Shown here: piece after piece, positions 35,451-44,786 of the stretch | Layout of the letters: each line of letters opens with the position of its first letter | How positions within the stretch are numbered: the stretch's first letter is position 1 | DNA from: Alphaproteobacteria bacterium | GTDB taxonomy: Bacteria; Myxococcota_A; UBA796; GCA-2862545 | Assembly (NCBI GenBank): GCA_020632915.1 | Contig: JACKEP010000006.1 | Location: 101,001 to 165,000 of the forward strand | Length of the DNA stretch: 64,000 nt | Direction of reading: 5' to 3' | Notes under the pieces: model-generated | Told to the model about the DNA's origin: nothing | The model's database searches: none | What the model saw: only the letters and a program-made list of their open reading frames with translations | Position numbers and translations under genes: made by a program

Positions 35451-36392
35451 CTACTCGTCGTCGCGGCGGCGGTGGTAGAGCGCGAGGAACATCGGCAGCA
35501 CCAGGATGCCGAAGCTCGACGCCATGCCGCCGGCCGACCACTGGCCGCCGCCGACCACGCCGTCGACGTGGGCCGCACAGGACAGGCAGTCCGAGCTCGA
35601 GCTGCTGCCCCCGCCCGTGGTGGGCGGCGTGGACGCGTTCACCGTGATGGTGACCAGATCGGGCTGCGAGTCGAGCTCGCCGTCGCTGACGACCAGCTTG
35701 AGCGTGAAGATGCCCGACATGTCGGCCAGGAACGTGGGCGTGACGGCGGCCTGCGGGATCGAGATCCCGTTGAGCGTCGCCCCGCTGCCCGGGGGCCGCG
35801 ACACGAACGACCAGTCGTAGCTGAGCGTGTCGCCGTCGGGGTCGGACGAGCCCGAGCCGTTGAGCGTGACGATGTCGTTGACGTCGACGCGCTGGTCGGT
35901 GCCGGCGTTCGCGATCGGGGCGTGGTTGCCCTGCACGACCGTGATCACCATCGTGTCGGAGTTCTCCGCCGAGCCGTCGCTCACGGTGAGCTTGACCTCG
36001 TAGGTGCCCGGCAGATCGCAGGTGATGTCGGCGGTGGGGAAGGTCTCGTTGACCAGCTGCGGGTTGGACCCGGGCGCCTGCCGCACGACCTGCCACGTGT
36101 AGTCGAGCGCGTCGCCGTCGATGTCGGACGAGCCCGAGCCGTCGAGCGTGAGCAGGGCGTTCGGCGCCACGTCGCGCTGGTCGGGACCGGCGTTGGCCCG
36201 CGGCGGGTTGTTGGCGCCGGTGGTGGGCAGCGTGTCGGTGCCGTCGGTGTCGGTGTCGACCCCGGGGTTGACGGGGTTGCCGACGTCGAGGCCCGTGTCG
36301 CCAGGGAAGGCGCCCTGGACGGGCTGCAGGCTGTCGCAGCCGAGCCCGAGGGCGAGCAGGGTGGCGATGGGCAGGAGTGCGAGACGGTGCAT
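35451..36392 (-). CDS. PKD-domain lipoprotein with C-terminal anchor
   Basis: 313 residues. Lipobox LGLGC puts the lipid on Cys19. A Thr/Asp/Gly-rich linker leads to two PKD/Ig-like domains, each with the pattern ANAGPDQ or ANAGTDQ, LDGSGSSD, YxWxxV and YEVKLTVSDG or FTLKLVVSDG (about 62-160 and 162-255). A Ser run with DCLSCA, a hydrophobic helix near 290-305 and HRRRDDE end the protein, resembling the MYXO-CTERM plan but with the cysteines further from the helix. It is probably a cell-surface adhesion or scaffold protein. The ATG has GGAG 5 nt upstream. Confidence 0.82.
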   Translation of the reverse strand: MHRLALLPIATLLALGLGCDSLQPVQGAFPGDTGLDVGNPVNPGVDTDTDGTDTLPTTGANNPPRANAGPDQRDVAPNALLTLDGSGSSDIDGDALDYTWQVVRQAPGSNPQLVNETFPTADITCDLPGTYEVKLTVSDGSAENSDTMVITVVQGNHAPIANAGTDQRVDVNDIVTLNGSGSSDPDGDTLSYDWSFVSRPPGSGATLNGISIPQAAVTPTFLADMSGIFTLKLVVSDGELDSQPDLVTITVNASTPPTTGGGSSSSSDCLSCAAHVDGVVGGGQWSAGGMASSFGILVLPMFLALYHRRRDDE

Positions 36393-36518
36393 CGTCGCTC
36401 CGATGGAAGTTCAGGGCCTGTCGGCCAGCGTCAGGATGTTAGCACGCGGTCCCGGCACTCGCTGGGTGTCTCGTGACAATTCCTCCACGCGGGGGGAGTG
36501 GCGCGTTGTGGAGGTGGG

Positions 36519-36779
36519 ATGCGCATCATCAACCGGACCGACCGCGTGGTCGCCTACGAGCTGCGCGGCGGACCGCTGCGCATGACGATGTCGGAGTGCG
36601 ACCTGCTCCCGGGCGAGGAGGAGACCTGGGACAACCCCTACCCGGGCGCCGCCGGCACGGTGACCTGCGAGGTGAGGGTGACCGTGGACGACACGCTGGT
36701 GGTCGTCGACGCCTCCGATCGTGCCGTGGTCGAGGTGCTCGCCGCGGCCGAGGGTGTGCAGCTGCAGGTCACGGCGTAG
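36519..36779 (+). CDS. Small beta-rich hypothetical protein
   Basis: 86 residues without a signal peptide. Alternating hydrophobics (MRIINRTDRVVAYELRGG, TVTCEVRVTVDDTLVVVDAS) predict an all-beta fold of about eight strands. The ATG is fixed by GGAGG 4 nt upstream; a GTG 21 nt earlier would swallow that site. The last 11 bp overlap the end of the convergent DUF1460 gene. The function is unknown. Confidence 0.65.
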   Translation: MRIINRTDRVVAYELRGGPLRMTMSECDLLPGEEETWDNPYPGAAGTVTCEVRVTVDDTLVVVDASDRAVVEVLAAAEGVQLQVTA

Positions 36780-37665
36780 CGCGCGGCGGACCCGGGTCCA
36801 CCGGTGCGAACACGGCGATCCCCGCCACGGGCCACGCATCGAACGTGGCGAGGTGGCCGAGGTACCAGGCGAGGTCGTGCTCGGTGACCTTGCGGGACGA
36901 GGTCATGTGGCTGGCGTGGCGGAGCACGGTGCGCCCGTCCTTGCGCACGGCGAAGCCGACGTGGGTGATCCAGAGCGGCGTGTCGGCGCGGTCGACGCGC
37001 ACCACGGCGAGGACGCTGCCGGGCGCCACGTCGCGCAAGGCCGCTGTGGCGGTCGCGAGCGGTAGGTAGGTCAGCGTCATCGGCCCCGTGGGCAGGGCGT
37101 CGTCGGGCAGCGGCAGCTTGCCGCGACCCGGCCACCGCGCCCAGTCGTCGGCAGTCACGGTGCGGGACAGGGTCTGCACCGGGCCGTAGGAGGCGGTCGT
37201 GTCCACCAGCCAGCCGTCCGCCACCGCACCGGGGAGCCACTGCAGCTCCATGAAGTGTCGGCGGTTCGCCCACGCCACGTCGCCGGATCCGTACCGCAGC
37301 GCCCGACGGATCCGACCGGCGTCGACGGGGTCGGCGGCGAGCGAAAGCGACAGCACCTCCTCGACGTAGGTCAGGCAGTCGAAGGCGTCGTAGCGCCCGG
37401 GCGGGTCCGGGTCGTGGCCCGCGCCCTCGCCTGCGGGATCCTCGCTGTACGGCGTGCCGAGGAGCGCGGCCGACACGGCCTCGATGCGCGCGGCGAGCGG
37501 CAGCGTGCGCACGTCGCGCGCGACGTCGACGACGGCGGGCGGGGGCTCGCCGGGTGTGGCCTCGGGCTTGCCGGCCTGCGAGGTTGTCGGTGCCATCGAG
37601 CTGGCCAGCACCAGGACGACGAGCGCAACCGGGGCGCAGCGCGCCGCACCGTCGGAGCGGCTCAC
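36769..37665 (-). CDS. DUF1460 family secreted amidase-like protein
   Basis: 298 residues. A signal peptide or anchor (VALVVLVLASSMA, about 13-25) is followed by the DUF1460 core: LLGTPYSEDP, YDAFDCLTYVEEVLSL with the candidate nucleophile Cys, RYGSGDVAWANRRHFMELQW and THVGFAVRKDGRTVLRHAS. Members have an NlpC/P60-like Cys/His site and are described as N-acetylmuramoyl-L-alanine amidase-like, so peptidoglycan cleavage in the periplasm is the likely role. The GTG start overlaps the upstream stop (GTGA), so it is coupled to the DUF4388-like gene. Confidence 0.8.
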   Translation of the reverse strand: MSRSDGAARCAPVALVVLVLASSMAPTTSQAGKPEATPGEPPPAVVDVARDVRTLPLAARIEAVSAALLGTPYSEDPAGEGAGHDPDPPGRYDAFDCLTYVEEVLSLSLAADPVDAGRIRRALRYGSGDVAWANRRHFMELQWLPGAVADGWLVDTTASYGPVQTLSRTVTADDWARWPGRGKLPLPDDALPTGPMTLTYLPLATATAALRDVAPGSVLAVVRVDRADTPLWITHVGFAVRKDGRTVLRHASHMTSSRKVTEHDLAWYLGHLATFDAWPVAGIAVFAPVDPGPPRATP

Positions 37666-38975
37666 AGCCCCAGGCGCTGCCGGTAGCCGACGACCTTGGA
37701 CAGCACGGCGTCGAAGCGATCCTCGTCGAGCTCGTCGGCGGCGCGGTCCAGCGCGCGATCGAGCAGGTCGAGCATGCCCTGGCGCAGCAGGGACCGCTGC
37801 TCCGACTCGGGGCGTCGACGGAGGTTGGTGAGCAGGTCGCGGTAGGGGAGCTCGCCGCCGTCGGAGACGCGGATGCCCTCGAAGAGCGGGATGTAGGCGC
37901 GGGGACGGCCGTCGACCAGGAGCTGGAGCGCCCCCATGCCGCGCTGCGGACCGTGGGCCTCGTCGATCGCCTCGGCCAGCGTGGTGAGCACGGCGTTGGC
38001 CACGCCGACCTTGTCGCGGGCGTCGTCCTCGGTGAGCGTGGGCGGCGAGTAGGCCTTGTCGCGGTTGCCGCTGGTGGGCGAGACGTCGTCGAGGCCGGTG
38101 AGCTCGACCCGGTCGAGGTTGCGCGCGTCGGTGACGAACGTGCCGCCGCTGCCGGCGCCGCGCATGCGATCGCCCGCGCCGCTGAACGCGTCGAGTTCCT
38201 CGTCGACCTCGGGCTCGATCTCCTCGATCTCGTCCTCGGGCAGCTCCGGGGCCGTCGCGCTGTCGGCGACGAGCAGGCCGTCGGCGAGGGCCCGCGCGAT
38301 CATCGCCCGCCCCACCACGGAGGGCAGACCGAGGTTGAGGACCAGGTCGGCCGCCGTCATGGGCATCGTCTGCGTGGCGCTGACCAGCGAGCGGCCCACC
38401 TCGTCGTCGGGCGTGGCCTTGCCAGGGCGAAGGACCACCTCGTCGTCGACCTGCTGCGACAGGTCCCACACGGCGACGGCGGTGTCGAGCAGGGCGCCGG
38501 TGTCGTGGCCGATCTGGATGTTGTAGGCCCACGGCACCACGCCGTCGTCGAAGCGCGGGCGGCCGCGGTGGCCGACGAAGCGCGCGACATTCTCCTCGAA
38601 GCGCGTGTGCAGGATGTCGTCGAAGCCGTTGTGGTCGGCCTCCTCGAGCAACAGGCCGAGGATGGGGTCGACCATGTCCTTGCCGAGCACCGTGGCCGAC
38701 ATCGTCTGCATCGCGTGGAGCTGGCGCGCGCGCTCCTCCCGCAGGTGGCCGGCGACGGCGAGGCGCTCGATGAGCACGAGCGTGTCGTCGGTGGCGCGGG
38801 CGGCGACCACGTGGCCATCGAGCAGGAAGAGCGTGAGCTCGGCCGAGCCGGCACCGACGGTGGCGCGACCGGTGGCCCGCTCCTCCACGAGCGAGGCCAG
38901 CCGCTTGAAGGTCGATGTGTTCCGGGCGGTCGAGGTCAAACCGGGCTCGGGAGGATGGTCCAGGCGTTGCGCCAT
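37662..38975 (-). CDS. DUF4388-like signalling protein of unknown function
   Basis: 437 residues, soluble. The first 100 residues (STFKRLASLVEERATGRATV, LTLFLLDGHVVAARATDD) have the look of the DUF4388/PATAN domain that follows gliding and signalling regulators. The middle (about 130-265) is helical and ends in a run of Glu and Asp (EDEIEEIEPEVDEELD). The C-terminus is helical again, with GMGALQLLVDGRPRAYIPLF. DUF4388 proteins are common in myxobacteria and cyanobacteria; the exact role is unknown. It is coupled to the DUF1460 gene downstream. A GGTAGATC stretch lies directly before the ATG. Confidence 0.65.
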   Translation of the reverse strand: MAQRLDHPPEPGLTSTARNTSTFKRLASLVEERATGRATVGAGSAELTLFLLDGHVVAARATDDTLVLIERLAVAGHLREERARQLHAMQTMSATVLGKDMVDPILGLLLEEADHNGFDDILHTRFEENVARFVGHRGRPRFDDGVVPWAYNIQIGHDTGALLDTAVAVWDLSQQVDDEVVLRPGKATPDDEVGRSLVSATQTMPMTAADLVLNLGLPSVVGRAMIARALADGLLVADSATAPELPEDEIEEIEPEVDEELDAFSGAGDRMRGAGSGGTFVTDARNLDRVELTGLDDVSPTSGNRDKAYSPPTLTEDDARDKVGVANAVLTTLAEAIDEAHGPQRGMGALQLLVDGRPRAYIPLFEGIRVSDGGELPYRDLLTNLRRRPESEQRSLLRQGMLDLLDRALDRAADELDEDRFDAVLSKVVGYRQRLGL

Positions 38976-39109
38976 GGCGATCTACCACATCTGCGCGACC
39001 CAGGCGTCGCGACGCTCCACGAACATCGGTACAAGGTGTACCCACTTCAGCCGGACCTCGGCGATCTGTGGTGCGTACCGCGATCCGTGACGATGCGGGC
39101 GGGCGATCG

Positions 39110-39153
39110 CGGACACCGCGCGCGACGGACCGGTTCGCGGCGCGCGGTGTCCG
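39110..39153 (-). terminator. 14-bp perfect hairpin after the ECF sigma gene
   Basis: CGGACACCGCGCGC pairs perfectly with GCGCGCGGTGTCCG around a 16-nt loop that itself holds ACCGGT. It starts 8 nt after the sigma factor stop. It is GC-rich without a U-tract. Confidence 0.7.
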
Positions 39154-39160
39154 GCGCGGA

Positions 39161-39742
39161 TCAGAGCTCGGCGAGCGGGGTGCCGTCCAGCACCTGGAGC
39201 AGCGCGGACTTGGCGCGGGACAGCCGGGACATCACGGTACCGAGCTTGATGTCCAGGACGTCGGCGATCTCGTTGTAGGACAGGTCCTGGTAGAAGCGCT
39301 CCTGCAGGATGCGCCGGTGGTGGTCCGACAGCGCGGCGAGCGCGGTCTGCACCTGATCGTGGCGCTCCTCGTCGAGCACCGCGTCGACCTGCTCCGGGGC
39401 GGCGGACCGAGGCGTCGGCATGTCCGCGAGGATGTCGCCGCGGCGTCGGTGGTCCCGCACCATGTTCAGGCACAGGTTCGACGTCACCCGGTACAGCCAG
39501 GCGCCCATGCGGAAGTCGGCGTCGAAGAAGCGGGGCTCGTGCATCGCCTTGATGAACACCTCCTGGCAGACGTCGCCGGCCAGGTCCGGGTCCTTCAGGA
39601 TCCCGCTGGCGTGGCGGAGCAGCCGGGGGCGGTGCTGGCGCACGACCATCGCCATCGCAGCCTGCTTGTCCAGGGCGGCGACGCGCTTGATCGCGTCCTC
39701 GTCGTGGGGGGCACGCGGGGTGGAGTCAAGGGTTCGGTCCAT
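39161..39742 (-). CDS. ECF-type RNA polymerase sigma factor
   Basis: 193 residues. Region 2 (about 25-95) has AGDVCQEVFIKAMHEP and MGAWLYRVTSNLCLNMVRDH, the -10 recognition and melting helices. Region 4 (about 130-185) has LSDHHRRILQERFYQDLSYN and EIADVLDIKLGTVMSRLSRA, the -35 reading HTH. The ATG has AGGAGA 5 nt before it. No anti-sigma or zinc-binding partner lies next to it, which is unusual for ECF factors. Upstream, a direct CTGTCA repeat (39867-39888) could be part of its control. Confidence 0.9.
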   Translation of the reverse strand: MDRTLDSTPRAPHDEDAIKRVAALDKQAAMAMVVRQHRPRLLRHASGILKDPDLAGDVCQEVFIKAMHEPRFFDADFRMGAWLYRVTSNLCLNMVRDHRRRGDILADMPTPRSAAPEQVDAVLDEERHDQVQTALAALSDHHRRILQERFYQDLSYNEIADVLDIKLGTVMSRLSRAKSALLQVLDGTPLAEL

Positions 39743-39964
39743 GGCGGTCTCCTCGCAACGTCGCTCCCGGTCGGAAGCGGTCGCCGGCCTTCGCTCGGCC
39801 AGACGACGCCCTTGTGACGGGCGAGGCGAGGAAACCTTCAAGCGGGAGCCGGACCGTGGCACCCACTGACAGGGAGGTGACAGGATCTGGCACGGCCCGG
39901 GGGCGGGGCGAGCCGACCCGTGTCGGCGGCACCGAGGCGTGCGCCCCGGCGCACGCCAGGCCGA

Positions 39965-40162
39965 TCAGTCGTCGGCGCGGTCGGCGAACGGCGTCGTGAA
40001 CTTCACCGCGCACTCGAGGGCCTCGTCGGCCTCGTCGGGCAGGCTGGCGAGGTGGGCGTCGATCTGCTCGTGGGTGATCTTGTTGCGGCGCACGCTGTGC
40101 GGCAGCACGCGGACGTCGAACTTCATGTCGTCCATCTGGACGTCGTTGGACTTGTCGGCCAT
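39965..40162 (-). CDS. Small conserved hypothetical protein
   Basis: 65 residues, acidic, no signal peptide (MADKSNDVQMDDMKF and later THEQIDAHLASLPDEADEAL). GAGG lies 8 nt before the ATG. It sits between rpoZ and the ECF sigma factor gene on the same strand, and could be co-transcribed with rpoZ (146-nt gap). The function is unknown; the intact frame and clean ribosome site argue that it is real. Confidence 0.6.
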   Translation of the reverse strand: MADKSNDVQMDDMKFDVRVLPHSVRRNKITHEQIDAHLASLPDEADEALECAVKFTTPFADRADD

Positions 40163-40308
40163 GGCAGCGACCTCGGAGGCAAGGAGACGGAGGGGGGTCG
40201 ATCGGGGGGGCGGGGCGCGGTGGCGGCCTCGCGACACGACGGTGCGTGCGCTGCGACGCCGGCGGTCCGATGCGCGCAGGCGGCCCGTCACCGGGCCACG
40301 CGCCGACC

Positions 40309-40608
40309 CTAGAACTCGGGCGGCAGCTCGTCGTCGATGTCGGCGGTGGCCGCGGCGATCTGGGCCTCGGCCTCGTGGTGGCCGACCGGCAGCCAGTCGT
40401 GGTGGGCGGTGACGTCGGCGTCGTCGATGTCGAAGTGGCCGGCGGCGATCTCGCGCAGCGCGATGACCACTTCCTTGTTGCCGTCGAGGTTGTCGACCAG
40501 CGGCTGGCTGCCACGCAGCAGCTGCTTGGCGCGCTCGGCCGAGACCAGCACGAGCGAGAAGCGGTTGGGGAGCTGCTCGAGGCAGTCTTCGACGGTGATG
40601 CGGGCCAT
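40309..40608 (-). CDS. rpoZ: RNA polymerase omega subunit
   Basis: 99 residues. The N-terminal MARITVEDCLEQLPNRFSLV followed by LVSAERAKQLLRGSQPLV is the omega signature that wraps the beta-prime C-terminus; EVVIALREIAAGHF completes the conserved half. The acidic tail is variable in the family. Omega helps assemble core polymerase and is part of ppGpp site 1. Here it is not next to gmk or spoT, its usual neighbours. A TTGACA-type promoter lies about 75 nt upstream. Confidence 0.9.
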   Translation of the reverse strand: MARITVEDCLEQLPNRFSLVLVSAERAKQLLRGSQPLVDNLDGNKEVVIALREIAAGHFDIDDADVTAHHDWLPVGHHEAEAQIAAATADIDDELPPEF

Positions 40609-40684
40609 GCTCGACTCCTGGACGACGGACGCTGGAGGGCCGGTTGCGTGCGGCCCGCCCGGGGCGCGTCGTCTCAACCGGCGA

Positions 40685-40714
40685 CAGGTAGCTTCGTTCC
40701 GCCGGACCTGTCAA
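40685..40714 (-). promoter_or_regulatory. Promoter of rpoZ
   Basis: A perfect TTGACA, 18 nt, then TACCTG inside a GAAGCTACCT element. It is the best -35 match seen in any intergenic stretch here and lies 77 nt before the rpoZ ATG. Confidence 0.5.
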
Positions 40715-40757
40715 GCCGGGCGGCGTGGCGCGGGTGAGGCCCACGGGGGCCGAACGG

Positions 40758-41336
40758 TCAGGTGTCGTCGTGGCTGCGCGGGATGACCAGGCCGCGGGCG
40801 CGGAGGCGGTCGGCGAGCGCGGGGGAGCCCGTGGCGACCCATGCCGCGTGGAGGCGCTCGAGATCGTCGTCGTCGACGTGGTGGGCGCGGACGCCCGACA
40901 GCACCGCGACACAGTCGCGAAAGCGCGCCGACAGCTCCTGGAACACGGGACCGAACGCGTCGGCGAACCAGCGCTTGAGGACGTCGTCGACGCGCTCGTA
41001 GGCCGCCGCGCCCATGGTGACGTAGTAGTCGGGGGAGACGATGCCGCGGTCGAGGCGCTCCTTGAAGTAGCCGACCTGGTACAGCGCGCGATCGCCAAGC
41101 TCGCGGTAGGTGCGGGCCTGCTCGGACGGGCGCGCGGCGGCGGCCCGCGCGTGGAGCTCGGCGAGGGTGTGCGCGGCGGGGGCGTCCCGGTCGGTGCGCG
41201 CGCGCTCGGTGAGGAGCTGGGACAGGTACAGCGCAGCGTCGTCGGACAGGCCCGCGCCGCGTTCGGCGCGCGCGTCGGCGACGCGATCGTGGAAGTAGCT
41301 GAACAGGTCGTCGGACCGAACGACGGCGTCGCTCAC
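40758..41336 (-). CDS. Helical hypothetical protein divergent from groES
   Basis: 192 residues, soluble and strongly helical: DDLFSYFHDRVADARAERG, YLSQLLTERARTDRD, RTYRELGDRALYQVGYFKER, DYYVTMGAAAYERVDDVLKR. The GTG start is supported by AGGAGG 5 nt upstream; the long frame to 41939 runs antisense to groES. I do not recognise a family. The 252-bp divergent gap to groES is probably a shared control region, so a stress link is possible but unproven. Confidence 0.7.
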   Translation of the reverse strand: MSDAVVRSDDLFSYFHDRVADARAERGAGLSDDAALYLSQLLTERARTDRDAPAAHTLAELHARAAAARPSEQARTYRELGDRALYQVGYFKERLDRGIVSPDYYVTMGAAAYERVDDVLKRWFADAFGPVFQELSARFRDCVAVLSGVRAHHVDDDDLERLHAAWVATGSPALADRLRARGLVIPRSHDDT

Positions 41337-41588
41337 GTGCACCTCCTGGACGAGGATCGGGGGGCCTGCTGCGGCCTCGCCGCAGCGGGTGCGACGGTCG
41401 GTGCCGAAGGCGCCGGCAGCGATCGCGATTCGGGGACACGCGGGGTTGACGATGCCCTCCCCGTGCCTAGGGATTCGCCGTCTCGCGTGAAGGCTCCGAG
41501 CGAGCCGTTGGTCGCGCGAACATCGCCCGTCATCATCTTGTCCCAACCGTACCAGCCGCCATCGCGCGGTCGCAAGGGAGACCTCACC

Positions 41589-41879
41589 ATGAACATCCGC
41601 CCGCTGTACGATCGGATCCTCGTCAAGCGCGTCGAGAGCGAGGCCAAGTCCAAGGGGGGCCTGTTCCTCCCCGATGCCGCCCAGGAGAAGCCCTCCGAGG
41701 GTGTGGTGCTCGCCACGGGCGAGGGTCGCCTCGGCAAGGACGGCGAGCTGTCCGCCCTGGCCGTCAAGACCGGCGACCGCGTGCTCTTCGGCCGCTACGC
41801 CGGCACCGAGATCAAGGTCGACGGCGAGGAGCGCCTCGTCCTGCGCGAAGACGAGATCTTCGGCGTCTTCGAGGCCTGA
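41589..41879 (+). CDS. groES: Co-chaperonin GroES
   Basis: 96 residues. RPLYDRILVKRVESEAKSKG is the GroES signature, followed by the mobile loop GGLFLPDAAQEKPSEGVVLA and the C-terminal RVLFGRYAGTEIKVDGEERL. It caps GroEL during ATP-driven protein folding in the cytoplasm. GGGAG lies 8 nt before the ATG. No CIRCE inverted repeat is seen upstream, so HrcA control is unlikely. Confidence 0.96.
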   Translation: MNIRPLYDRILVKRVESEAKSKGGLFLPDAAQEKPSEGVVLATGEGRLGKDGELSALAVKTGDRVLFGRYAGTEIKVDGEERLVLREDEIFGVFEA

Positions 41880-41929
41880 TCGCCCCGGTTCCTGCGTCGT
41901 CGGCGCCCCTGCAGGCACCGGACGCTCCC

Positions 41930-42013
41930 TGGCCCGCACCGGGCCACCCCTTCACGGCCCGCAAGGGCCGCCACGAACTGCCTCACGGCCCGCAAGGGTC
42001 GCCACGAACCGCC
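41930..42013 (+). repeat. Three hairpins incl. tandem 31-bp GNRA-loop repeat between groES and groEL
   Basis: Two copies of a 31-bp unit (41952-41982 and 41983-42013) differ at two positions. Each holds a 6-bp stem CGGCCC/GGGCCG closed by GCAA, a GNRA tetraloop; copy 2 has GGGTCG, which keeps pairing by a G-U wobble. A third hairpin, TGGCCCG-CAC-CGGGCCA, lies at 41930-41946. The block ends 60 nt before the groEL ATG and could set the groES/groEL transcript ratio. Confidence 0.75.
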
Positions 42014-42073
42014 GCGCGGCCACCGGTCGCGCACCCACGCAGCGGCCGTCGCGCCGCACCCAGGAGATCCGAC

Positions 42074-43720
<1,647 letters not shown>

Positions 43721-43742
43721 CGGTCAGGCGGTGCCCCGGCTT

Positions 43743-43951
43743 GGTCTCGGGGACCTTGCGTACGGGTGTACGCGGCGGTCCCCGAGCCCGGCGCCGGGAC
43801 GCCGCCTGCCTCGTCAGAACGGCCGCGGTGGCGGGCCGACGTGTTCGCCGGCTCGACGGGGTCTCGGGAGCCTCGCGTACGGATGTACGCGTCGGCGCCC
43901 GAGCCCGGCGCCGGGACGCCGCCTGCCTCGCCAGAACGGCCGCGGTGGCGG
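43743..43951. repeat. Direct repeat of a 92-bp structured element behind groEL; gene-free 361-bp gap
   Basis: Copies at 43743-43834 and 43860-43951 (117-bp period) match without gaps at roughly 90 percent. Copy 1 folds as CTCGGGGACC/GGTCCCCGAG (43746-43755 with 43777-43786) enclosing GCGTAC-GGGT-GTACGC. Copy 2 keeps the fold: one A-T pair becomes G-C on both arms, one pair becomes A-G. Each copy also holds the palindrome CCCGGCGCCGGG and CCGCC/GGCGG arms. The rest of the gap (43721-43742, 43952-44081) shows only GC-rich sequence with no gene. It may be a terminator or RNA element for groESL. Confidence 0.75.
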
Positions 43952-44081
43952 ACCTGGCGGCGTCGGTTCGGCGCAGGAGGGCGTGATCTGCCCGACGGAG
44001 CCGAGACCGACGCATCAGCCGGCGGAGCACCCCTCGCTCCGGCCCGCGCCGTCCGGCCGCCCCCCTCCGGCCCACGGACCG

Positions 44082-44786
44082 CTACTCCCCCGAGAGGCTC
44101 TGTCGGATCTCGGCGTCCCCGTACACGAGGAGCATGCGCTCCAGGGCCGGGCGCAGCGTCGGGTCGGCCCAGAAGGCCTGCCAGGCGGGCTGGCCCTCGA
44201 TCATCCGAAACGTGAAGCCGAAGCGCAGGGCCTGCCGGAGGTGGTCTTCGAAGGCGTCGGGCTGCTGCCGGTGGGCGTCGACCTGGGCCAGCTGGAACCA
44301 CCCCGGCCACGCGCGGGGACCCTCGGGCACCAGCTCGGTGACGCGGGTGAACGCTGCGGCCGCTTCGTCCCAGCGCTGGTCGGTGGTGAGCAGCTCGCCC
44401 AGATCCATCCACGCCTCGGCGCGACGGGGGTCGAGCGCGACCACCTCCCGGAACGTGGCCTCGGCGGCCGCGCGATCGCCCTGGTGACGACGGGCGAGTC
44501 CGGCGAGGTAGGTGAGGCGGGCGTCGGGCGTCACCGTGCGCTGGAACGCGTCGATGCGGGCCAGGACCGCGTCGAGCTTGTCGCGGCTGCACGAGAGCGG
44601 CACGCCCATGCCGGCACTCCCCGGTGCCCATCGGCAGGCGGCCGTGATGGCCTTGTCGACGGCGATCCACTCGGCCACCACGATCTCGTCGCGGTAGGAC
44701 GGCAGCTCAGGCTCGGCGCGCGCCGGCAGGGTGAGCCCGCCGCCCAGGACGGCGAGACATCCCCCGAGCAGCGCGCGGATCTTCAC
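44082..44786 (-). CDS. Exported TPR protein
   Basis: 234 residues. The signal peptide (CLAVLGGGLTLPARA) is cut near residue 24. Residues 85-175 hold at least two TPR units (TYLAGLARRHQGDRAAAEAT and AWMDLGELLTTDQRWDEAAA). The C-terminus (EDHLRQALRFGFTFRMIEGQ onward) is a helical cap. It is periplasmic and of unknown partner. The GTG start overlaps the stop of the upstream TPR/zinc-finger gene (GTGA), so the two are expressed together. Confidence 0.8.
   Translation of the reverse strand: MKIRALLGGCLAVLGGGLTLPARAEPELPSYRDEIVVAEWIAVDKAITAACRWAPGSAGMGVPLSCSRDKLDAVLARIDAFQRTVTPDARLTYLAGLARRHQGDRAAAEATFREVVALDPRRAEAWMDLGELLTTDQRWDEAAAAFTRVTELVPEGPRAWPGWFQLAQVDAHRQQPDAFEDHLRQALRFGFTFRMIEGQPAWQAFWADPTLRPALERMLLVYGDAEIRQSLSGE

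Noticed and set aside
36769..39045. 758-codon reverse frame joining the DUF1460 gene to upstream sequence
   Set aside because: Only the part from the GTG at 37665 has a signal peptide and family motifs; the upstream part is a shadow of the DUF4388-like gene.
41337..41588. Search for a CIRCE element or a clear sigma-32 promoter before groES
   Set aside because: No TTAGCACTC-N9-GAGTGCTAA palindrome is present. CTTGTCC near 41537 and CCGCCATC near 41556 are only a weak heat-shock promoter match.
41952..42013. CRISPR-like short repeats
   Set aside because: Only two directly abutting copies, no spacers and no cas genes.
43741..43986. 81-codon frame through the repeat behind groEL
   Set aside because: Both repeat copies are Arg-rich in this frame, no ribosome site is seen, and the conserved feature is base pairing rather than protein.
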